Below are positions 6,833 through 14,328 of a DNA stretch of 24,418 bases, piece by piece. This DNA is from Phycisphaerae bacterium (lineage in GTDB: Bacteria; Planctomycetota; Phycisphaerae; UBA1845). The position numbers were made by a program, and so were the translations under genes. Position 1 is the stretch's first letter; every line of letters begins with the position of its first letter. The DNA lies in the NCBI GenBank assembly GCA_021604825.1, contig BQJS01000051.1, positions 1 to 24,418 of the forward strand, in the 5' to 3' direction. Under the pieces are notes generated by a model that ran no database searches, was not told the DNA's origin, and was given only the letters and a program-made list of their open reading frames with translations.

Positions 6833-8350
6833 TTATGGTTTCTTGCGATCGACGGGGATGCGCATCCACACGCGGGCACCGCCATCGGGTCGATTCTCGC
6901 CGCCGAGTTCGCCGCCATGGGCGTCAGCCACCCGTCGCACCACGACCAATCCCAAACCGGCAGAGTCTGGTCGTCGCGGATGGGACTCGGTCAATTCGAG
7001 AATCGCTTTGCCACCTTCTTCAGGAAATCCGGGCCCGTCATCCTGCACTTGAAGCTTGATGTGATCGCCTTCGAGATTCACGGACAGCACGACTTCGCTT
7101 GTTGCGAAGTGAATGCCGTTGCGGGTCAGATTTTCCAAAGCGCGCATCAACCGCCGCCCGTCGGCGCGGATCGTCGGAAGGGCTGGCCCAACTTCAAATC
7201 GCAATTCGATGCCGGATTCGTTGGCCATCGCCTCCATGCCCTTGGTGGTTTGGCGAATGAGTTCACCGGGAGGCACCGGTTCGAGATTCAGCGTGTCGTT
7301 CGCATCGAGGCGGGCGAGTTCAAACAAATCCTCGACCAGCATTTGCATACGCTGCCGATCGTGGCGGGCGGCATTGACCATTTCTAGAACGGCTTCGCGC
7401 GAGATCGGTTGTTCGGTAACGAGCAATCGGTCGCGGGCGCGTTCGAGGCAGGCGGAAAGCGCGGTCAGTGGTGTACGTAGGTCGTGGGAGACCTGGGCGA
7501 TCCAGTCGCGTCGCTGGCGGTCGCGCTCGGCGAGGCTGGCGACCAATTCTTCGATGCGCCCGCGCATGGTGTTGAGCGCCGTTGCGAGCAAGGCGATCTC
7601 GTCGCCGCCGGAAACCTCAAACGGTCCAGGCAGGTCGACCAATTCCGCTTGGCCGCGGAGGGGCACCGTGGCGTCGGCTGCCAACCTCGAAAGCCTGCGG
7701 GTCACGAAGTTGACCAAAAGCACCGAAGTCAGACCGGCAATTAGACTGGCGGCCAAAAGTCGCAGCATGATATTGACCGGGATGCCCCAGACATTCGATT
7801 CGACACCGGCTTCGGACAGTTCAAAGTAAATCAGGACGAACGTGCCAATGTGTCGGCCGTCAATTGCGAGTCTCGTCCAACTCGAGCCCGTTGGCGGAGC
7901 GCTGGGCCCCAGGTCCACGCTGCAATAGGTGGCGGAGCTGCACAGTGGCCAATCGTCGCCGACCTCGATGTATTGGCGAGCGGCTTTACCCGTGGTCACG
8001 ACACGATCGTCCGGATCAAGCCAAACGTAGGTTTCGGCGATACCGAGAAAAGTTTCCAACACCCCGGTCGCATTCTCGGTGGGCTCGTACTGCCCGCGAT
8101 CGTTGAAGGTCAGGTTGTCGGTGAGGTAGCTTGCGAATGGGGTTGAAGGCGATCGTGTGGATGAATCGGATTGTTCGATCGCGGCGATCTCTGCGAAATT
8201 CACCAGGATCGAAGTCAAGAACATCAGCGAGAACATCGACAAGCCAAGCACGAAAGCTAGGCGAACACTGATGCGATGGGTCAGTTGAACGCGGCGGGGT
8301 TCGCGAGATGGTGCAGTGGGGTTTTCCGTTGGCACTTTGCCACCGCTCAC
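6833..8350 (-). CDS. Two-component sensor histidine kinase
   Basis: A 505-residue membrane kinase. Order: cytoplasmic N-tail; TM1 at about 30-52; a periplasmic sensor domain of about 140 residues with two Cys (PLCSSATYC); TM2 at about 195-215; a HAMP linker; HisKA with phospho-acceptor His289 in QVSHDLRTPLTAL; then the HATPase domain with an N box (RALENLTRNGIHFA), G1 (DDGPGF) and G2 (GLGLVVVRRVADAHGG). It should autophosphorylate and pass phosphate to the response regulator encoded just upstream. I set the start at GTG 8350, overlapping the regulator's TGA as GTGA, because AGGAAG lies just upstream with good spacing; the upstream ATG at 8383 would add 11 residues inside the regulator gene. 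The periplasmic signal is unknown. Confidence 0.9.
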   Translation of the reverse strand: MSGGKVPTENPTAPSREPRRVQLTHRISVRLAFVLGLSMFSLMFLTSILVNFAEIAAIEQSDSSTRSPSTPFASYLTDNLTFNDRGQYEPTENATGVLETFLGIAETYVWLDPDDRVVTTGKAARQYIEVGDDWPLCSSATYCSVDLGPSAPPTGSSWTRLAIDGRHIGTFVLIYFELSEAGVESNVWGIPVNIMLRLLAASLIAGLTSVLLVNFVTRRLSRLAADATVPLRGQAELVDLPGPFEVSGGDEIALLATALNTMRGRIEELVASLAERDRQRRDWIAQVSHDLRTPLTALSACLERARDRLLVTEQPISREAVLEMVNAARHDRQRMQMLVEDLFELARLDANDTLNLEPVPPGELIRQTTKGMEAMANESGIELRFEVGPALPTIRADGRRLMRALENLTRNGIHFATSEVVLSVNLEGDHIKLQVQDDGPGFPEEGGKAILELTESHPRRPDSAGLGLVVVRRVADAHGGELGGENRPDGGARVWMRIPVDRKKP

Positions 8351-9045
8351 GATTCTTCCTGGAAGCGGTAACCCACACCCCAAACAGTTTCGACGTAACG
8401 CGGATCGGACGGGTCTTTCTCAATTTTGCTGCGCAAACGAGCGATGTGCAGATCGACGGTGCGGGCATCGCCGTCGAACGTTTTGCCCCAGACGCGCTCG
8501 ATGAGTTGATCGCGCGTCCATGCCCTCCCGGGATTGCTCATCATAAAATGCAGCAGATCAAATTCGCGCGGTTTGAGTTCGAGGCGTTGTTCGTCACGCC
8601 CAACGGTCCGCGCTTGCGGGTCGAGCCACAACGCGTCGGCTTTTAACATGCCCGTTGAAGACTTTCCACCACTTCGGCGAAACAGTCCGCGTATTCGGGC
8701 GACGAGTTCAGGCATGTGGAAGGGTTTGACCACGTAGTCGTCCGCACCGACATCGAGACCACGAACGCGTTGCTCGGGTGCGTCGCGCGCGGTGAGCAGG
8801 ATGATAGGAATGTCACTTCCGCTGGCACGCAGCGATCGGCAAAGGTCCAACCCGTCGCCATCGGGTAACCCGAGATCCAGCAGAATCAGGTCCATGCTGG
8901 CTTGCACTTTTTCTTGAGACTCGGCCAGTGTCGCCGCGACGCTAACCGTAAAGCCAGCCGCCTGGAGGGCGTCGAGGACTTCAAGACGAATTCTCTCATC
9001 ATCCTCGACGAGTAGAATTTTTCTGGATTCGGTGGCTGCGTTCAT
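8347..9045 (-). CDS. OmpR/PhoB-family response regulator
   Basis: A 232-residue protein with an N-terminal receiver domain and a C-terminal winged-helix DNA-binding domain. Receiver residues are all visible: acidic pair Asp15/Asp16 (LLVEDDERIR), phospho-acceptor Asp57 (LILLDLGLPDGDG), Thr85 and Lys107 (VVKPFH). The C-terminal half shows the OmpR-type recognition helix and wing (ARTVDLHIARLRSKIE, then YVETVWGVGYRF). It is the transcriptional output of the adjacent histidine kinase, whose gene overlaps the 3' end by 4 nt. The 278-bp gap upstream (9046-9323) should carry the promoter of the pair; it holds a TATAAT hexamer on the minus strand (9269-9264) but no convincing -35 partner. The regulated genes cannot be told from the window. 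Confidence 0.94.
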   Translation of the reverse strand: MNAATESRKILLVEDDERIRLEVLDALQAAGFTVSVAATLAESQEKVQASMDLILLDLGLPDGDGLDLCRSLRASGSDIPIILLTARDAPEQRVRGLDVGADDYVVKPFHMPELVARIRGLFRRSGGKSSTGMLKADALWLDPQARTVGRDEQRLELKPREFDLLHFMMSNPGRAWTRDQLIERVWGKTFDGDARTVDLHIARLRSKIEKDPSDPRYVETVWGVGYRFQEES

Positions 9046-9323
9046 GGTGTTGGACTCTTTGTTTGCAGTTGTCTATCCCGTTGCGCTAACGCGATCGCTC
9101 AAGTGCAATCGGTTGGTTTACCGCCCACGTTGCACCGACTTCTTGCTCGTTTCGCAATTCGCGCACCCCACACTGGACGCAACGGTAAACATCGTCATCG
9201 CATCCTACCGCGTATGATTAAGGCGAATGCCCTCCACGTCAACGTATTCTGGTCGTCTGGATGATTATAGCGATTCGGCGATCGATTCGATATCGGATTC
9301 GCACAGCACCATACAAGCACGTG

Positions 9324-10346
9324 CTACGCCGCGTAGATCCATGCGGAAAGTGGGAGATCGACCAGCTCGGCGTCGGCGAATTCACTTTCGTCCAGTGCGA
9401 CGCGCAGGGCCTTGGCATCTTCAGCCAGCGATGTCTTGATGTACCCCAGGGCGAGAACCGAATTCAGTGCTACCGAATGGCACGCCGACGTGATGCGTCC
9501 GACCTGCTTGGTGTCGGCAAATACCCACGAGTCTTTGGCTGGCATCCGCTCACCTGAGATTTTCAAACCCACCAGCCGTCGGGCCATGCTGTCGCGACTG
9601 CGCATGCGTTCGATGACCTCTTGGCCAAGATAACACCCTTTGACGTAACTGATTCCCCGTTCGGTTTGGAGCGTTTCAGGTGGGATGACTTCCGAATCGA
9701 TATCATCGACTGAGATCGGGATGCCGGATTCGATCCGGATGATCGTTTGAAGCTCATGCTCCAGTTCGATCATGTTCAGTTCAGACGCGACCGCTTGAAT
9801 TTTCGATTGCATGGCGTCGGCGGATGCTGCGGGCACATAGAGAGTCGCAGCCATGTAGAAGCCGGTGCTTCCTTTGACCAAACGAACTTCGTGTCCGTCG
9901 ATATTTGTGGTCGAGTGTTGCAAGTCGGCGTAGGCTGCGAAGTTGTTACCCATCCCGAGGCGTTCGACGAAATCAGCAGTCTTGGGTCCGATGACGTCAA
10001 GGCGGGTCCAGGACGCAGAAACATCGTTGATTTCGACGTCTTCAACGACGCGGTACTTACCAAGGTGGGCGATGGATTCGTCAGCCCATCGATTGTCGAG
10101 GTCGATCCAGAGGCGATCCTCAAGCACCAGGCAATTCAAATCGCAGACCGTTCGGCCCTGAACGGTGACGGCGAACGCGTAATTGCCGTCGCCCGATTGA
10201 AGGGTGCTGATCGTGTTCGTGGTGAGGTTGTGCAGCCACGAGGCCCGATCCGCGCCGGTGATTTCGTAGAGGCGGCGCTGGGTGTCTTGAAAGAAACCGC
10301 CGCTTGTTTGAACCGATTTGTACGATGCGTTGATTGTGTCGTTCAT
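9324..10346 (-). CDS. ygfZ: YgfZ/CAF17-type folate-binding protein (GcvT-like fold)
   Basis: A 340-residue protein of the aminomethyltransferase-like family. The signature KGCYLGQE at residues 236-243, followed by VIERMRSRD, is the YgfZ/CAF17 motif with conserved Cys238. True GcvT glycine-cleavage proteins lack this Cys motif and are usually longer. YgfZ family proteins bind tetrahydrofolate and help make or repair certain Fe-S enzymes (for example the radical-SAM enzyme MiaB in E. coli); that role is known from the family, not shown here. It starts with ATG at 10346 without an obvious Shine-Dalgarno sequence. It stands alone, separated from the sigma factor gene by a REP-like repeat pair, so it is likely transcribed from its own promoter within about 60 nt upstream. 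Confidence 0.88.
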   Translation of the reverse strand: MNDTINASYKSVQTSGGFFQDTQRRLYEITGADRASWLHNLTTNTISTLQSGDGNYAFAVTVQGRTVCDLNCLVLEDRLWIDLDNRWADESIAHLGKYRVVEDVEINDVSASWTRLDVIGPKTADFVERLGMGNNFAAYADLQHSTTNIDGHEVRLVKGSTGFYMAATLYVPAASADAMQSKIQAVASELNMIELEHELQTIIRIESGIPISVDDIDSEVIPPETLQTERGISYVKGCYLGQEVIERMRSRDSMARRLVGLKISGERMPAKDSWVFADTKQVGRITSACHSVALNSVLALGYIKTSLAEDAKALRVALDESEFADAELVDLPLSAWIYAA

Positions 10347-10402
10347 GTGAGCGAATATACATCAGCTGGCTGGAAAGAGCGACATCGCGCGGATTCGATT
10401 CA

Positions 10403-10432
10403 CCGTCATTCCTGCGCACGCGGGAATCCAGA
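10403..10432 (+). repeat. REP-like palindromic repeat, left arm of pair
   Basis: A 30-nt element with an imperfect internal palindrome (ATTCCTGCG...CGCGGGAAT, one mismatch). It is inverted relative to the element at 10527-10556 (27 of 30 identical by eye) and direct relative to the element at 3278-3307. Confidence 0.8.
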
Positions 10433-10526
10433 ATCGCACGAGGGTCTCTACTGGTCTTTTTACCACAGATGATCGCAACGGAACCTTCACGGCCGGTTGC
10501 GTCTTTTTGCAAGGGTGTCGCATTCG

Positions 10527-10556
10527 TCTGGATTCCCGCTTTCGCGGGAATGACGG
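10527..10556 (-). repeat. REP-like palindromic repeat, right arm of pair
   Basis: The reverse-complement copy of the left arm, with a perfect 8-bp stem ATTCCCGC/GCGGGAAT and a 4-nt loop. It lies 45 nt after the stop of the leftward sigma factor gene. Confidence 0.8.
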
Positions 10557-10601
10557 CGGGGGGCGCCGTTCGCATCGTGTACATTAGTCGAATCGCATGC
10601 T

Positions 10602-11495
10602 CTAGGTTGCCGAATGCTTCGACAGAAACCCTACGCTGGATGTGAACAATTGCTGCGTGAGGCGCGGTTGGTCCTGCTCGAGTTCTTCGGCTTCGATGTC
10701 GCCCAGGTTGGCCAGGCACATCGGGCAATTGACCAAGTCGATATGAAACTGGGTGTATGACAACCACGGATCTTCGAGCACGCCCAGCGAATATGAACCT
10801 AGCGTACTTCGTTTCAGGCAGGTGAGTCGATGTTGTCGCCAGACACGGGCGACGGTGACTTCGGCGTGTTCGTCGGTGAATTGCTCGGCGCTGCCGATGC
10901 CATCGTCCTCAAGAAATGATTTGAGTTTCGCAATCGCGCGGAACTTGATGCCCGCCACTTGCTTCTGATCGATTTCGAGTGCTTCGGATACTTCGAGATT
11001 GCGCTTGCCTGCAAAGAAGATCAACTCGATGACTTGCAAGTCTGCAAACGCCGAACGATCGCGATACTCGTGGATCAAGCGGCGCAGCAGGTCGGCGAGT
11101 TGTTGCGACATGGCGGCGTTTTCTTCGATCGCAGCCGCTGCCTGCGAAGGCGTTTCTTCGTTGGATGGGAGGATGCGATCCCACCAATCTTCATCTTCGG
11201 AATCGACGTTCAGCGGTGTGATTTTTCGACTCCGTAATCGATCGACCAGTTTGTAGCGCAGGATCGTAAAGAGATAGGTTTCGAGCGATCGCGACGCATC
11301 GAAGTTGGGCAGCGAGTTGAGGAATCCGACGAACGTTTCCTGCACGAGGTCTTCCGAATCGGAAAGGCTCGCGGTGCGCGAACGGGCGAACGCCAAAAGG
11401 CGGCCATGAAACCGATCGATCAACTGACGCCAGGAAGCTTCGTTCCCGTCGCGGATCTCGTCGATGAGGTATCGATCTGCTTGGCCCGGGTCCAC
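10602..11495 (-). CDS. ECF-type sigma-70 factor with C-terminal H/C/C extension
   Basis: A 297-residue protein; ordinary ECF sigma factors are about 180-200 residues. Region sigma2 spans about 17-92 (SEDLVQETFVGFLNSL; LFTILRYKLVDRLRSRK), then an acidic linker with DEDWWDRILP, then a sigma4-like helix-turn-helix at about 130-195 (VSEALEIDQKQVAGIKFRAIAKL). Residues 205-297 are an extra domain with RQHRLTCLKRSTLGSYSLG and FHIDLVNCPMCLANLGDIE; His251, Cys257 and Cys260 could bind zinc, recalling anti-sigma zinc sites but with spacing Hx5Cx2C instead of Hx3Cx2C. The protein would direct RNA polymerase to specific promoters, and the tail may hold or sense a regulatory signal (inference). The start is GTG at 11495, with GGAAG about 10 nt upstream. 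No separate anti-sigma gene is adjacent. Confidence 0.87.
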   Translation of the reverse strand: MDPGQADRYLIDEIRDGNEASWRQLIDRFHGRLLAFARSRTASLSDSEDLVQETFVGFLNSLPNFDASRSLETYLFTILRYKLVDRLRSRKITPLNVDSEDEDWWDRILPSNEETPSQAAAAIEENAAMSQQLADLLRRLIHEYRDRSAFADLQVIELIFFAGKRNLEVSEALEIDQKQVAGIKFRAIAKLKSFLEDDGIGSAEQFTDEHAEVTVARVWRQHRLTCLKRSTLGSYSLGVLEDPWLSYTQFHIDLVNCPMCLANLGDIEAEELEQDQPRLTQQLFTSSVGFLSKHSAT

Positions 11496-11521
11496 CGTGT
11501 CATCACTTCCGTCGCAAGGGT

Positions 11522-11549
11522 TGTCTAGTTAATCAATCAACTTGGTCAA
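11522..11549 (-). promoter_or_regulatory. Possible promoter of the sigma factor gene
   Basis: On the minus strand TTGACC (11549-11544), a 16-nt spacer and TAGACA (11527-11522), about 27 nt before the GTG start. The -35 is good and the -10 weak. Confidence 0.3.
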
Positions 11550-11643
11550 TCGAATGGTGCGTACCACTATCCTACAACCAACCTCGACGATCTGCCAAGA
11601 ATCGCTTCGTCGAACTTCGTTTGATCTTGTCCGGAATCAGCGT

Positions 11644-12531
11644 TTAGCGGAATCGGCGGGTTCCGAGTTGTTTGTTGGCTGCGTCGATAGCGCTTTGCAA
11701 AAGGACTGCCACGGTGACAGGCCCAACGCCACCCGGAACCGGAGAGATGAGCGACGCTTTCTGAGACACCTCGTCAAAGAGTACGTCACCCACGACGCGT
11801 GCGGGCGTGCCCTTGGCTTCGTTGGCTGGCACCGAATTGATGCCGACATCGATGACGATCGCCCCGTCTTTGACATGATCCGCAGTGATCATCTCCGGGA
11901 CGCCAGCCGCTGCGATGAGGATGTCGGCGCTACTGGTGTGACGAATCAGGTCTTTGCTGTACTTGTTGCAGGTGTTGACGGTTGCTTCTTCAGCGATCAA
12001 CGCGAGGGCGATCGGTTTGCCCACGATGTTGCCTTGTCCGATCACGGTGACGTTCTTGCCGAGAAGCTCGACGTTGGCTTCGTTTAAGATCGTATGGACA
12101 GCCAGCGCCGTGCAGGGCGCGTTGATCGGCGTGCCGTAGAACATCAGCCCGATGTTGGAGGGGTTTACGCCTTCGATGTCTTTGTACGGATCGATCGCGT
12201 ACTGGGCGGCTGGCGCGTCCAGATGATCGGGGAGCGGAAGGTTCAGGAGAATTCCCGTCACGTCATCGTCGCGGTTCAACTCGTCGATGAGCGATTGCAA
12301 CTGCGCGTCGTTCGATTCTTCGGGAAGCGTATGAAGGCGGTAGTCGATTCCGATTCGCTTGCTACGTTTCTCTTGGGAGCGCGCATAGATAATGCCTGAC
12401 TCGGGTTCGCCGACGATGATGGCGTCCAGTCGAACGCCCACACCTTTGTCCGCCAACTCACGAACACGCATTTCGTTCTGTTGCCGAATCTTGGCCGACA
12501 ACTCTGTGCCTTGGATAATCTTTGCGGGCAT
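11644..12531 (-). CDS. folD: FolD-family methylenetetrahydrofolate dehydrogenase, atypical active site
   Basis: A 295-residue protein aligning over its whole length with bifunctional FolD (MPAKIIQG start, TGILLNLPLP, VTVIGQGNIVGKP NAD(P)-binding segment, AIVIDVGIN, PVPGGVGPVTVA end). FolD interconverts 5,10-methylene-, methenyl- and 10-formyl-tetrahydrofolate. By comparison with E. coli FolD, Tyr50 is kept (Tyr49), but the catalytic Lys54 is Gln53, Gln98 is Asn97 and Asp121 is Glu120. Loss of this Lys abolishes cyclohydrolase but not dehydrogenase activity in the human enzyme, so this protein may be a dehydrogenase only, or use another pterin. The DNA codons are clear (CAA for Gln53). It follows the M48 peptidase gene by 47 nt on the same strand and may share its transcript. 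The family call is firm; the activity is uncertain. Confidence 0.9.
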   Translation of the reverse strand: MPAKIIQGTELSAKIRQQNEMRVRELADKGVGVRLDAIIVGEPESGIIYARSQEKRSKRIGIDYRLHTLPEESNDAQLQSLIDELNRDDDVTGILLNLPLPDHLDAPAAQYAIDPYKDIEGVNPSNIGLMFYGTPINAPCTALAVHTILNEANVELLGKNVTVIGQGNIVGKPIALALIAEEATVNTCNKYSKDLIRHTSSADILIAAAGVPEMITADHVKDGAIVIDVGINSVPANEAKGTPARVVGDVLFDEVSQKASLISPVPGGVGPVTVAVLLQSAIDAANKQLGTRRFR

Positions 12532-12578
12532 AGTCGTTCTCTGCCCAACTGGCGGGCGAACTGCGGAGTCTTGGATTC

Positions 12579-14111
12579 CTATTGGCCGAACAAACGACCG
12601 ATGGGTTTGAATACGCTACGGATGACGTCCTGCCGGTACCGGGGCTGATTCCAAATGTAAACGGCTGCGACGACCAGTCCAAGCGAACAGCATACCAGAA
12701 GCGTTCGTTTGATTTTGCGAATCTTACCGGCGAAGCGGTGGGCCATGCCCGGGTCGCCCGATTGTGCGGTTAAGAAGGCCATCCGCGATGCGATGCTCGA
12801 ATGTCGCCAACTGGGTTCGGTGGGTGGAATCCCGTTTAGAAACGCGACCTTTCGCAGCGCACCGACGAATACCTGCGCTCCGGTCGAGCAAATACCGAGT
12901 TCGTTATTGGCCGGAGTTGGCGGATCGATATCATTGTGAACCGCGCACGGGTTCTTGCAGTCGAGCGCGTTTTCGTGCGGCGAGGCGCACCACGCTCCGT
13001 ACACGTCGGCTTGTCTTTCAAAGCGGCGTGAAATCCACCCGAAGCAAATGCCCCAGAGCGGGACCAGTGCCCCCATTCCGATGAACTGGATGGTATCGCG
13101 GTCCAGATCCCAAGCGGGATGCAGGCCTGTGGACATGCGGGTCAGGAATTCCATCACACCCGACACGATCAACATGCTGGCGAACGCGAACAGCAAGAAG
13201 TAGGGGATATGGTGGTGATACACGTGACCGGCTTCGTGACCGAAGACGGATTCGATTTCCTCGTCGCTCATCTTTTCGATCAACGTATCGGACAGCAGGA
13301 TGTACCGGAGCTGCGGGAAGATGCCCATGACGGCAGCGTTGACCATTTGCCCGTCGCTGTTCCATACGAGAATGTCTCGGACCCTTAAATTGATTCGTCC
13401 GCAGAGCGATTCCAATTTGTCGCGTAGGGGGCCCGCCGGCAAGGATGTCGTCGACCAGATGTAACGCAGCAGGAGCGGTGAGAGGATGAACAGTATTGTG
13501 GCTGTCAGCCCAAGGATGGCTTCAGGTGCCCAAGGTGAACCCGCGCGTTTGACGAACCAGGCGCGGTTTTCCTGCGTCGCTGCATAAGCGAACACGATCA
13601 GCGTGAGGGGTATGGCTACGATGAGAAGCTGGTGTCGAACGTTGAAGAGAACGTAATCGATGCGGGATGATGTGCTGCCCAGGAACCCGGCATCGCGGCT
13701 GGCTTTTTCGACGGGATGAATCACCCACCAAAGCGCGATCAGCCCAACTAGGTATGGCAGAAGAAGGCACATTTGGGGTAGACCCGAGAGAACCGAGATG
13801 AAGGGCTGATTCATCAACTGCTGAGGGCAGGCGGTCATGAATTGTGAGACGCCGACTCCCGCAAGCATCGCCAACCGCAGCAAACCCGTCTGCCGATGGA
13901 AGGCGTTCAGCGTCGCCGAGAGTCGATTCGCCCGGGACTGGAGTTTCGTTTTTGTGCGTTTGCTGAGGAGATGGCCGAGAAACACGCATGTAACAGGTAC
14001 CGACCACGCGAACACGGGACACCAGAAAGGGTCGGATAACCAGAGGGCTTTGGAGGGCGTTTCGGGCCACCAAAGTAGCATTCCAAAAGCGACGATGATC
14101 TGTAGATGCAT
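12579..14111 (-). CDS. M48-family membrane zinc metalloprotease
   Basis: A 510-residue integral membrane peptidase of the HtpX/Ste24 (M48) group. Several hydrophobic segments precede the catalytic domain (about 30-48, 78-92, 108-131, 160-177, 197-218) and more lie around it (302-322, 343-360), with a last one at 470-490. The zinc motif is GHEAGH (His292, Glu293, His296), and the third ligand region is RRFERQAD (Glu365, with Asp369). After it comes an insert with Cys375, Cys385, Cys389 and Cys408, then KVAFLNGIPP and SWRHSSIASRMAFL, a motif I associate with planctomycete M48 proteins from memory. It is expected to cleave membrane or misfolded proteins in the inner membrane. The ATG at 14111 has no good Shine-Dalgarno. 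It may be cotranscribed with the FolD gene 47 nt downstream. Confidence 0.88.
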   Translation of the reverse strand: MHLQIIVAFGMLLWWPETPSKALWLSDPFWCPVFAWSVPVTCVFLGHLLSKRTKTKLQSRANRLSATLNAFHRQTGLLRLAMLAGVGVSQFMTACPQQLMNQPFISVLSGLPQMCLLLPYLVGLIALWWVIHPVEKASRDAGFLGSTSSRIDYVLFNVRHQLLIVAIPLTLIVFAYAATQENRAWFVKRAGSPWAPEAILGLTATILFILSPLLLRYIWSTTSLPAGPLRDKLESLCGRINLRVRDILVWNSDGQMVNAAVMGIFPQLRYILLSDTLIEKMSDEEIESVFGHEAGHVYHHHIPYFLLFAFASMLIVSGVMEFLTRMSTGLHPAWDLDRDTIQFIGMGALVPLWGICFGWISRRFERQADVYGAWCASPHENALDCKNPCAVHNDIDPPTPANNELGICSTGAQVFVGALRKVAFLNGIPPTEPSWRHSSIASRMAFLTAQSGDPGMAHRFAGKIRKIKRTLLVCCSLGLVVAAVYIWNQPRYRQDVIRSVFKPIGRLFGQ

Positions 14112-14242
14112 GTTAAAAAAGGGGTTGCGCCCTATTGCGTCAGGAGGTCATTTGGGTGTCAAATGCAGCTGGGCTGCGAATGTTTTCTTTGAGGGCAAAC
14201 GCTTTACCGCCCTCGTAGCCTATTGGTATCATGCTCAACCAT

Positions 14243-14256
14243 CCATCTGTAGATGG
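14243..14256. promoter_or_regulatory. Palindrome in the divergent intergenic region
   Basis: A perfect 6-bp inverted repeat CCATCT-GT-AGATGG in the 217-bp region between the divergent M48 gene and the secreted acidic protein gene, 73 nt upstream of the latter. It is followed by an AT-rich stretch. It may be an operator or chance. Confidence 0.25.
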
Positions 14257-14328
14257 GTATTTATCTTACGTTGAGGGATTGAACAAGACGTTTGAATTGC
14301 GGCAACGCAAGAAGAGGAAGAATCGGCC

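Larger units (their letters stand above)
10403..10556. repeat. REPIN-like structure: two inverted REP elements around a 94-nt spacer
   Basis: Two 30-nt palindromic elements face each other, separated by 94 nt without coding sign, between the sigma factor gene and the ygfZ-like gene. The layout fits a REPIN or small non-autonomous MITE mobilised in trans by a REP-associated tyrosine transposase; no such transposase is in the window. Transcripts leaving the sigma gene leftward would enter this folded region, which might act as a transcript end or stabiliser. Confidence 0.65.

Noticed and set aside
9264..9269. Perfect TATAAT on the minus strand upstream of the response regulator
   Set aside because: No acceptable -35 at 16-18 nt and more than 200 nt from the start codon; not listed as a promoter.
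9324..10346. Glycine cleavage T-protein (GcvT)
   Set aside because: The KGCYLGQE motif with its conserved Cys and the absence of gcvH or gcvP neighbours point to YgfZ/CAF17 instead.
10403..10556. CRISPR-like interpretation of the repeated palindromes
   Set aside because: Only two copies, in opposite orientation, with a single 94-nt spacer and no cas genes; a REP/REPIN explanation fits better.
10120..10767. Minus-strand open frame of 215 codons across the REPIN-like region
   Set aside because: It overlaps both the ygfZ-like and sigma genes and reads through both repeat arms (VIPAKAGIQ-type and LDSRVRRND-type translations), so it is an artefact of the repeats.
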